Source: JAAYYM01 sp964483155
GTDB lineage: Bacteria > Bacillota > Clostridia > Lachnospirales > Lachnospiraceae
Direction of reading: 5' to 3'
Length of the DNA: 15,791 bases
Assembly (NCBI GenBank): GCA_964483155.1
Contig: CAZAAC010000047.1
Coordinates: 1-15,791, forward strand
Below are positions 1 through 6,694 of the stretch, in pieces. The translations under genes were made by a program, and so were the position numbers. Positions within the stretch are counted from its first letter, which is position 1. Each line of letters opens with the position of its first letter. Under the pieces are notes generated by a model that was given only the letters and a program-made list of their open reading frames with translations, did no database searches and had not been told where the DNA came from.

Positions 1-26
1 TTTTTTACTACGTTTTTCATCGCGTT

Positions 27-632
27 TTATCGCTGCTCTGGCGTGTATGTTCCAAGGATACTTCCTTCCTGTATGATATGTCCTTCCATTGCCTTTAGTA
101 AATCTCCTTTCCTTGCACTGGTTTCTAGTTCTAACTCGCAATCCAGTGTATAGACATGAAATACATATCTATGCATACTCTTGATGAAAAACGGCTGTTT
201 GGGTCCACGGTATCTATTCCTTCCCCACCCAATTCCCTGTTTTGCATCTCCAAGCGAAGCGACCGTTGCACCATATGGAATGTTTTCCGAAATATCAGTC
301 ATCGCAGGTATGTTCCAGATAACCCAATGATTATATGCTCCAGTAATTGGTATATCCAAATCATCCATGATAATCGCAATCGTCACTGCATTCTCGCTTA
401 CATTTTTCAAATGAAATGCAGGTGAAACATCCTCTCCAAATCCTGTGTATCGTTTTGGTATCTGCCCATTCTGTTCAAAAGAACTGCTGATTACTTCAAG
501 TGTTTCATATTCATTTCTCATATTCTTCTCTTCTTTCTCATCCTTTCCTATACCTTTTAATAAAAGTAACAACACACAAACTAAAAGAACAACTACTACA
601 AGACGCTTTTTTGTTTTCTGAAGTTTATTCAT
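27..632 (-). CDS. YbhB/YbcL (PEBP/RKIP-like) family protein, membrane-anchored
   Basis: 201 residues. Residues 10-26 form a strongly hydrophobic segment after a basic N-terminus, so the protein is probably a signal-anchored or secreted version of the normally ~150-180 residue bacterial PEBP fold; no lipobox is visible. The PEBP ligand-pocket signatures are present: D-D-L-D-I-P at 90-95, H-W at 102-103, G-P-K-Q-P at 143-147 and H-R-Y-V-F at 154-158. The loop before H-R-Y carries a few extra residues (FFIKSM) where family members usually have P-x-G. The start is supported by AAAGGAG seven bases upstream. That ribosome site lies immediately after the stop codon of the upstream amidohydrolase (12-base gap), so the two genes very likely share a transcript. 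Bacterial PEBP proteins have no firmly established substrate; a role in ligand or phosphate-head-group binding is a family-level guess. Family assignment is secure, function is not. Confidence 0.88.
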   Translation of the reverse strand: MNKLQKTKKRLVVVVLLVCVLLLLLKGIGKDEKEEKNMRNEYETLEVISSSFEQNGQIPKRYTGFGEDVSPAFHLKNVSENAVTIAIIMDDLDIPITGAYNHWVIWNIPAMTDISENIPYGATVASLGDAKQGIGWGRNRYRGPKQPFFIKSMHRYVFHVYTLDCELELETSARKGDLLKAMEGHIIQEGSILGTYTPEQR

Positions 633-644
633 TTCTCATCTCCT

Positions 645-1433
645 TTATATTTCTAATATTCTCGCTATATTTTCTCCCAAAATGGCACTCGCAATTTGTG
701 GTGAATCTGCATATTTAAGAATTGCCTTTTTTGACAGCTCTAAATCCCCAAATGGGCAATCCACTCCAAAAATACATTTTTCTGGAATCTCATTTATAAT
801 AGTACGTAACACAAATGTTGAAAAAAACGCCGAAGTATCGAGGTATAAATTTGGAATTTCGGTTGCCAGATCCATGGCTGTCATCCAATTAGTCCCCCCC
901 AAATGCCCAAATATAACTGGAATCTCTGGATTTTTTTCTGCAATAGCAGCTGTTTCGAGAATATCCTTTGCCGTGTATGGATTAAAAGTATGTATCCATA
1001 TCGGCATTCTCTTAATCTCACGGATAGCCTGAAAAATATTTTCCAGCAGATGTGCTTGTCCAATACCCAGCGCAAACTCTCCAATCCCTGCCAGATTATT
1101 CTTTATTATATTACTTTCTATATACTGTTTTGTATCATTGAAACTATGACCAACGGGAACTGCCCCGAAGCCTATATAGCGCTTTGGATATTGATTGATT
1201 ACATCTACCAGTTCACGAACAGATGCCTCTCTGGCTTCCAGCATAGAACCTTTCTTACCTTCAAGTAAATCACTTAAATACTTCATTTTTTCTTTTAATT
1301 CCTTCGTGTTTTCGGCTAATTCAGGATGAAATGTGGTCGAAAACAGGATTGTCTTATCAATACCAGCACGATTCATCTGTTGAATATGTTCCTCCACTGG
1401 TAATGTAACATGCGAATGTCCATCAATAATCAT
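645..1433 (-). CDS. Amidohydrolase family protein (amidohydrolase_2, TIM-barrel metal hydrolase)
   Basis: 262 residues from the chosen start. An upstream in-frame start at 1478 is possible, but ATG at 1433 has GAGAGGAG about seven bases before it and puts the metal motif at the N-terminus, as the family expects. Metal-binding signatures: D-G-H-S-H (H6, H8), a histidine at H148 (IWIHTF), H177 in F-G-H-L-G-G, and D225 in F-G-V-D-C-P. This set matches the PF04909 / COG2159 class of cytosolic zinc-dependent hydrolases and decarboxylases. No residue seen fixes the substrate. It leads a probable two-gene operon with the PEBP-like protein and is divergent from an HxlR regulator, which makes local regulation by that protein plausible. 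Confidence is high for the family and low for the reaction. Confidence 0.87.
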   Translation of the reverse strand: MIIDGHSHVTLPVEEHIQQMNRAGIDKTILFSTTFHPELAENTKELKEKMKYLSDLLEGKKGSMLEAREASVRELVDVINQYPKRYIGFGAVPVGHSFNDTKQYIESNIIKNNLAGIGEFALGIGQAHLLENIFQAIREIKRMPIWIHTFNPYTAKDILETAAIAEKNPEIPVIFGHLGGTNWMTAMDLATEIPNLYLDTSAFFSTFVLRTIINEIPEKCIFGVDCPFGDLELSKKAILKYADSPQIASAILGENIARILEI

Positions 1434-1470
1434 AATACTACTCCTCTCAACTCTGTTGCATTTTTCTTTT

Positions 1471-1491
1471 AACTTCATTATAATGAAAGTT
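1471..1491 (-). promoter_or_regulatory. -10 element within a near-perfect dyad, amidohydrolase promoter
   Basis: The minus strand reads a consensus TATAAT at 1482-1477, 44 bases before the amidohydrolase start. It sits at the centre of a dyad, AACTT-CATTA / TAATGA-A-AGTT, spanning 1471-1491 with one unpaired base. No good -35 hexamer is visible 17 bases upstream, so the promoter may be activator-dependent or the dyad may be an operator that overlaps the -10. Assignment to HxlR control is inference. Confidence 0.4.
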
Positions 1492-1502
1492 GTTCAGAAA
1501 GA

Positions 1503-1530
1503 TAGTATGTACATTTTAGTAGTATACTTA
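1503..1530. promoter_or_regulatory. Candidate HxlR operator/promoter region
   Basis: Just ahead of the HxlR ribosome site are two related TA-rich elements, AGTATGTAC at 1504-1512 and the self-complementary AGTATACT at 1521-1528, the latter followed by TACC. The centres lie about 16-17 bases apart, compatible with a dimeric winged-helix repressor. TATACT at 1523-1528 could double as a -10, but it lies close to the start. The HxlR family usually acts on its own divergent promoter; the site itself is a guess from symmetry. Confidence 0.3.
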
Positions 1531-1547
1531 CCAAAAGGAGAGTGTTT

Positions 1548-1877
1548 ATGTCTGAAAAAATATGCTTTGTAACCAGCAAAGAACCATTTGAATATACGCT
1601 TTCTATTATTAGTGGCAAATGGAAGCTGAAGATTATCTATTTATTAGCCTGCATGAAAGTAGTAAGATACAATGCTCTGAAACGAAATATTGATGGGATA
1701 ACCCACAAAATGTTAAGCATGCAGCTAAAAGAATTGGAGCGGGATGGTATTATTATAAGAGAAGAATTTCCACAGATTCCTCCTAAAGTCGAGTATTCCC
1801 TGTCTCCGAAAGGGCTTAGTCTGATTCCCCTCATTCAATCTATGTGTGAATGGGGCAAAGACAATTGCCCTCTCTAA
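1548..1877 (+). CDS. HxlR family winged helix-turn-helix transcriptional regulator
   Basis: 109 residues. ATG at 1548 is chosen over GTG at 1542 because AAAAGGAG ends seven bases before it. The HxlR/DUF24 fold is recognisable from E-Y-T-L-S-I-I-S-G-K-W-K (15-26), the recognition-helix stretch I-T-H-K-M-L-S-M-Q-L-K-E-L-E-R-D-G-I-I (51-69), the wing V-E-Y-S-L-S-P-K-G (81-89) and the C-terminal C-E-W-G-K dimerisation helix. The usual Cys-Pro before the first helix is replaced by Glu-Pro (12-13), but cysteines occur at 6, 35, 100 and 107. C6/C100/C107 closely parallel C6/C101/C108 of Bacillus subtilis YodB, a thiol-based sensor of quinones and disulfide stress. The gene is divergent from the amidohydrolase-PEBP pair and convergent with the GNAT gene. 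The regulator family is certain; redox sensing is inference. Confidence 0.92.
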   Translation: MSEKICFVTSKEPFEYTLSIISGKWKLKIIYLLACMKVVRYNALKRNIDGITHKMLSMQLKELERDGIIIREEFPQIPPKVEYSLSPKGLSLIPLIQSMCEWGKDNCPL

Positions 1878-1904
1878 TAATTTGTCTATTTTACAGTGCT
1901 CTTC

Positions 1905-2735
1905 CTATATTTTTTTTTGCATACACAATGACTCGGTCATGTCAGCATATTGACCGTAATTTGGAATGATTTTATAACCATGCTTCACATATAATTTACA
2001 GGCTATATCCAGCAATTCACCTGTTTCTAATATGGCATACCGGTATCCTGCAATCTTTGCATCCGCTTCTATTCGTCGCAACAGTTCTTTGCCAATTCCG
2101 AAACCACGGTATGATTTTTCAACATAAAATCGTTTTAGTTCCACTTTCTCATCATCATAGAATTTATATGCACCACATGCTACTGCTTTATGATCTTTGT
2201 ACACAATAAAAACATCATGAATACTATCCCTCTGATTATACTTCACATATTTCTGCCTTTGGATTTTTTGCCCAGCTATTTCATCTAAATTCAGATCCAG
2301 CTTATTGCACAACTTAGCAAATTCCACATCTTCCCCGTTAGTCTTAACAAAATGGAATTGTGACATAGCAGGTATTCTTTTCTGTTCTTTTTTGGGCAAA
2401 TGTATTACCACTTCGTCATAAGCTTCATCAATCATTTGAAACAGACTTTCTTTTTTAAATAAATATAAGTCAATGGTATTCCAATATGGCTGTTGCACAG
2501 GCGGACAATGGTATCCTCTGACCACAATGTCAGGATAAGCCCTTCTATAAAAATCTGCGGCATCAGGATTTGTCTTTAACGTAATCTTATACCAATTCTC
2601 TTTTCGTGTTAATTGGGCAAATATTTTACCAGCCACCCTATAACATAAAGGGTATTCACCAAATGGTCTTGACTCATATGCGCAGACTTTATTCATACAA
2701 TATTCGTGTATCTCTCTCCACTCTTCATACTTCAT
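1905..2735 (-). CDS. MmcQ/YjbR domain fused to GNAT N-acetyltransferase
   Basis: 276 residues with two domains. Residues ~1-115 look like the MmcQ/YjbR (CyaY-like, double-wing) fold, with W-Y-K-I-T-L-K-T-N-P (48-57), a Y-P-D-I-V-V-R-G-Y-H stretch (67-76) and W-N-T-I-D-L (85-90). Residues ~125-276 are a GNAT acetyltransferase: the acetyl-CoA pyrophosphate loop is R-G-F-G-I-G-K (210-216) after the beta strand V-E-L-K-R-F-Y-V, followed by the A-x-x-x-Y-x-x-x-G-Y-type C-terminal segment. The predicted reaction is transfer of acetyl from acetyl-CoA to an amine; the substrate is unknown. The YjbR half may supply substrate or nucleic-acid recognition, which is inference. AGAGG lies 15 bases before the start, farther than usual, so translation may be weak. 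The 59-base gap to the upstream polyferredoxin gene suggests, but does not prove, a shared transcript. Confidence 0.85.
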   Translation of the reverse strand: MKYEEWREIHEYCMNKVCAYESRPFGEYPLCYRVAGKIFAQLTRKENWYKITLKTNPDAADFYRRAYPDIVVRGYHCPPVQQPYWNTIDLYLFKKESLFQMIDEAYDEVVIHLPKKEQKRIPAMSQFHFVKTNGEDVEFAKLCNKLDLNLDEIAGQKIQRQKYVKYNQRDSIHDVFIVYKDHKAVACGAYKFYDDEKVELKRFYVEKSYRGFGIGKELLRRIEADAKIAGYRYAILETGELLDIACKLYVKHGYKIIPNYGQYADMTESLCMQKKI

Positions 2736-2794
2736 ACATCGTATACCATTCCTCTAATCATTTTTGATTTATCAAATAATCTATAGCTGTTTAT

Positions 2795-3871
2795 TTAGTT
2801 TACATCACTCTTTTTTGTGCATTTTTTTAAAAATCTGGTTGTATAATCCAAAGTCTGTGATGGACAGACATCCACGCAATGACCACAACCTACGCAGCGA
2901 AGATTTTTTACAGCCTCTCCCTTTTTTGCGTTGCTTTTAATATCAATACTCATAGGACATGCCTCATTGCATTTTCCGCATTGAATACATTTTGTTTGAT
3001 TTGTTACGATTTCTTGCCCAGCTACCCGTCCAAGTAGCGCAAGTATGGTTCCCAAGGGACAGTAATAACAATAGGCTCTGCCTTTGTATGCTACCCAGAA
3101 AAACATTGCCATCATTAGCTCAAAACATAAATAGATTATTGTCTCAAGCTTCTTGACTTGCACATTTCCGTCTCCTACACTTACTCCTGCCAGAAATAGT
3201 AACCACCAAATAGTAAAAAATAGAGCTATGCCTAAAAATAGCCATCGCAAAACAGTGAAAAATTTCAAAGTACTATCCTTCATTCTTTTTTCATTCCCGA
3301 CGAGCGGAATAGCTGGGGCAAATACCTCTGATGCAAATCCATTAAAAAGGCATAAGGTCGAGCATTGCAACCTTCTTCCAAACAAAATGGTTCCCACAAA
3401 AACAAGTATACTAAAGCATATATAGAAAATCAATGCTGCAGATATTCCTCCGAGTCCCAATGTTACAAGTTTTTCTGCATGATAGACAGATGCAGAATTT
3501 GCTAATTGTAGGGGTATGCTCGTCCAAGGCAATGGCATCGCAAACAGATAAAGCTCCTTGTTATTTGTTATAATCGGTAAAATAATATGAATTGCAAGGG
3601 CTGTAAGCATAAATCCAATCAGATTTCTTTTCCGCATGGTTGTACGCTGTGATTTTCCAATTATGCGTAATGTAAGAAAACTAGCCATGATGATAAAAAA
3701 CATTTTTATCCAATTTTCATAAAAATGCCAAAACCAATCTATGAATTCCTTCATTTCTTTACTCATGGAGTCGCCTATTCCATACTTCATGCCGGCAATA
3801 AGAAGACAAAAAATAATGTAAGTCCATAGGATAGCCTTTAACATTTTTTTCTCAACGACTTTGTCTTTCAT
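2795..3871 (-). CDS. NapH/NosR-type membrane 4Fe-4S polyferredoxin
   Basis: 358 residues from ATG at 3871 (AGAGGG seven bases upstream); an in-frame GTG two codons earlier is less well placed. The order is: hydrophobic helices at about 13-30, 55-72, 85-103, 140-165, 208-230 and 243-262; C170-x3-C174 at the end of one helix; C268-x2-C271-P after the last helix; then two classical ferredoxin motifs, C295/298/301-x3-C305-P and C326/329/332-x3-C336-P. This is the layout of the polyferredoxin branch of COG0348 (NapH, NosR C-terminal part), which passes electrons between the quinone pool or flavin and a periplasmic or exported partner. No nap, nos or rnf partner lies nearby, so the redox partner is unknown. 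It lies 58 bases downstream of the Ca2+ ATPase gene and could be co-transcribed with it. Confidence 0.88.
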   Translation of the reverse strand: MKDKVVEKKMLKAILWTYIIFCLLIAGMKYGIGDSMSKEMKEFIDWFWHFYENWIKMFFIIMASFLTLRIIGKSQRTTMRKRNLIGFMLTALAIHIILPIITNNKELYLFAMPLPWTSIPLQLANSASVYHAEKLVTLGLGGISAALIFYICFSILVFVGTILFGRRLQCSTLCLFNGFASEVFAPAIPLVGNEKRMKDSTLKFFTVLRWLFLGIALFFTIWWLLFLAGVSVGDGNVQVKKLETIIYLCFELMMAMFFWVAYKGRAYCYYCPLGTILALLGRVAGQEIVTNQTKCIQCGKCNEACPMSIDIKSNAKKGEAVKNLRCVGCGHCVDVCPSQTLDYTTRFLKKCTKKSDVN

Positions 3872-3929
3872 ATGCACACCCTCTTCTTATTTACTTTTCT
3901 ACTTTTTTACCATTTCAGTGATGATATGA

Positions 3930-6566
3930 TTATTTTCTGCTCTTTACCCTTCTCTGCACAAACTTAATGACTTCTACGATAGGAATGATACTTGCACTCA
4001 AAAGTACTGCCGAAAAGTATTCCATAGAAGAAATGTGTTCAAATTTAAATGCCTTTGCAAGGAATGGAACATAAATCACAACCGTTGTTAATATGAGACT
4101 TGAAATACCTGCTCCCCACAAGAACATATTCTGTTTATGGATTTTAAATATACTTCCGCGCTGGCTTCTCATATTAAAACTATGGAAAATCTCTGTATAA
4201 CTTAAAGTAAGAAACGCCATGGTAATTCCGTCTGCACTCTGTGTAATCTCCCAAACACCAGATTCCATGCGATGTCCTAAGAAGTATGCGCTAAGCGTTA
4301 TGATCGTTACCAGTAGACCTTGATAAATAACATCTATTCCAAGACCTCCAGAAAATATCTCTTCTTTTGAAGAACGTGGCTTTCTCTGCATTATATCTGC
4401 ATCGCCTTTTTCTACACCGAGAGCCAGTGCTGGAAAACAATCCGTAATCAAATTAATCCATAACAGGTGTACTGGGTGTAATATAGTAAACCCAAGTAAC
4501 GTGGCAAAAAATATGCTGAGAACCTCACTCATATTGGAGGCCAATAAGAATTGGATTGCTTTTCGAATATTATCATATATTCTTCTTCCCTCTTCTACCG
4601 CCCCTACAATTGTTGCAAAATTATCATCTGCTAGAACCATATCTGCTACATTTTTTGTAACGTCTGTACCTGTAATACCCATTCCGATACCGATATCGGC
4701 ACTCTTTATGCTAGGAGCATCGTTTACACCATCTCCTGTCATAGCTGTAATACTCCCTCTTTTACGCCATGCATTTACTATTCTCACCTTATGCTCTGGT
4801 TGCACCCTTGCATATACTCTATAATGATTGATTGTTTTTTCCAGCTCTTCCTCACTAATATCATCAAGCTGTGCACCTGTGATTGCCTGCGACTCATATT
4901 CTAAAATACCAAGCTGTTTTGCAATTGCGATTGCCGTGTCCCTATGGTCACCTGTAATCATAATTGCAGTAATTCCTGCGCTCTTACATTCTATGATTGC
5001 ATCTTTTACCTCTGGCCGGATAGGGTCAATCATCCCTGTAAGTCCGACGAAGGTCAGCCCCTTTTCAATGTCTGCTGCTTCATAGCTTACTGGGGCCACA
5101 TCATATATGCGTTGTGCTGCACATAAAACACGAAGTGCCTTACTTGCCATATTTTTATTAGCCTCCAGAATAGCATTCTTAGCCTCTTCATCCAGTGGCA
5201 ATGCTTTTCCATCCTTCAAATAAGTGTTGCAGCATTTTAGAACTTCATCAGGTGCCCCCTTTGTATACTGTACAAAATAGTTATCTGTTTTATGAACAGT
5301 ACTCATCATTTTTCGCATACTGTCAAAGGGCGCCTCTCCAATTCTAGGCTCTTCTTTTTTCAGCTGTATCTTAGACAAACCTGCCTGGAATGCGTAATTG
5401 ACCAATGCACATTCTGTTGGCTCACCAGTCGCTTCATTGGCGCTGTCAAGCTCTGCATCACTCGATAGTGCCATTGCTTTTGCCAGCAGACTCACATCCT
5501 CTGTATAATGCTCCACGACAGTCATTTTGTTCTGTGTTAAAGTACCTGTTTTATCACTGCAAATAATTTCCGCGCATCCAAGCGTCTCCACTGCTGTTAG
5601 GCGGCGTATAATGGCATTCCTCTTTGACATATTTGTCACACCGATGGACAGTACTACCGTAACGACCATCGCTAATCCCTCTGGAATTGCAGCAACAGCA
5701 AGACTGACTGCAATCATAAATGTATTTAATAATACCTGACCACTAAGATCACCAGAACGAATCAGACTGAAAATAAATATGAATAAACAAATTCCAACTA
5801 CAAGATAGCTCAACAATTTACTAAGCTGAGATAGTTTAATCTGAAGAGGTGTTTGTCCATCCTCAGCCTTTGAAATAGCGTCTGCAATTCTTCCCATCTG
5901 TGTATCCATGCCCGTAGCTGTGATAATTGCTTTTCCTCTTCCATAAACAACCGTACTTCCCATATATACCATGTTTTTTCTATCCCCTAGTGGAATATCT
6001 GCAGATCCATTTAACGCTAGGATGTCTATCATTTTATTAACTGGTACGCTTTCACCTGTAAGTGCAGCTTCTTCGATTTTCATACTAGCTGATTCTATAA
6101 TTCTTCCATCTGCTGGAATTGCATCGCCCGCCTCTAATAAAATCACATCACCTACTACAATATCTTCACTTTTTACGATAGCAATCTGACCATCACGTAA
6201 TACTTTACTTGTTGATGCTGCCATTTCCTGTAATGCTTCAATTGCTTTTTCTGCCTTACTTTCTTGGTAGACACCCAGCACTGCATTCATAATTACTACA
6301 ATCATAATAATAATGACATCAGCAAACCCTTCGCCAGAGTATACCCCAGTAATCGCAGAAACGATAGCCGCTGCAATTAAAATTATAATCATGGGATCCT
6401 TTATCTGATCCACAAATCTCTCAAACAGTGTTATTTTTTCGCCCTCTTTAAGTCTGTTTTTTCCATTAGCCTCTAACCGCACTGCTGCCTCTTTTACAGT
6501 AAGTCCATTTTCACTACTGGAAACATCTTTTATTACTTCGCTTGTTTCACTACAATAATACTTCAT
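3930..6566 (-). CDS. P-type Ca2+-transporting ATPase (SERCA/PMCA-like, P2 type)
   Basis: 878 residues, the normal length for bacterial P2 ATPases. Landmarks in order: N-terminal cation-ATPase domain; actuator loop T-G-E-S (170-173); M4 P-E-G-L (295-298); phosphorylation site D338-K-T-G-T; nucleotide site K-G-A-P-D-E (436-441); T-G-D-H (538-541); hinge G-D-G-V-N-D (611-616); then M5-M10. Candidate calcium ligands match SERCA: E296 in M4, N678/E681 in M5, N705/T708/D709 in M6 and E792 in M8, so both SERCA-type sites may be kept. It would export Ca2+ from the cytosol with ATP, probably in exchange for protons. The start has AAGGAG six bases upstream. A possible promoter lies in the 128-base upstream gap (TTGGCA, then TATTAT 15 bases on, a short spacer). 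The family is certain; Ca2+ rather than Mn2+ or Na+ specificity is likely. Confidence 0.95.
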   Translation of the reverse strand: MKYYCSETSEVIKDVSSSENGLTVKEAAVRLEANGKNRLKEGEKITLFERFVDQIKDPMIIILIAAAIVSAITGVYSGEGFADVIIIMIVVIMNAVLGVYQESKAEKAIEALQEMAASTSKVLRDGQIAIVKSEDIVVGDVILLEAGDAIPADGRIIESASMKIEEAALTGESVPVNKMIDILALNGSADIPLGDRKNMVYMGSTVVYGRGKAIITATGMDTQMGRIADAISKAEDGQTPLQIKLSQLSKLLSYLVVGICLFIFIFSLIRSGDLSGQVLLNTFMIAVSLAVAAIPEGLAMVVTVVLSIGVTNMSKRNAIIRRLTAVETLGCAEIICSDKTGTLTQNKMTVVEHYTEDVSLLAKAMALSSDAELDSANEATGEPTECALVNYAFQAGLSKIQLKKEEPRIGEAPFDSMRKMMSTVHKTDNYFVQYTKGAPDEVLKCCNTYLKDGKALPLDEEAKNAILEANKNMASKALRVLCAAQRIYDVAPVSYEAADIEKGLTFVGLTGMIDPIRPEVKDAIIECKSAGITAIMITGDHRDTAIAIAKQLGILEYESQAITGAQLDDISEEELEKTINHYRVYARVQPEHKVRIVNAWRKRGSITAMTGDGVNDAPSIKSADIGIGMGITGTDVTKNVADMVLADDNFATIVGAVEEGRRIYDNIRKAIQFLLASNMSEVLSIFFATLLGFTILHPVHLLWINLITDCFPALALGVEKGDADIMQRKPRSSKEEIFSGGLGIDVIYQGLLVTIITLSAYFLGHRMESGVWEITQSADGITMAFLTLSYTEIFHSFNMRSQRGSIFKIHKQNMFLWGAGISSLILTTVVIYVPFLAKAFKFEHISSMEYFSAVLLSASIIPIVEVIKFVQRRVKSRK

Positions 6567-6694
6567 GGTTTTCTCCTTCTCATCATCTATTTTGCATAAT
6601 ATCTCTAAATTACTACTGCCAACCCGCTATTCCAAACTACCATCACTGAAAAAATTATGACTAAATAGATTTTAACATAGTCCGCCACACAATA

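Noticed and set aside
1878..1904. Bidirectional terminator between the convergent HxlR and GNAT genes
   Set aside because: The 27-base gap has T-runs but no stem of useful length.
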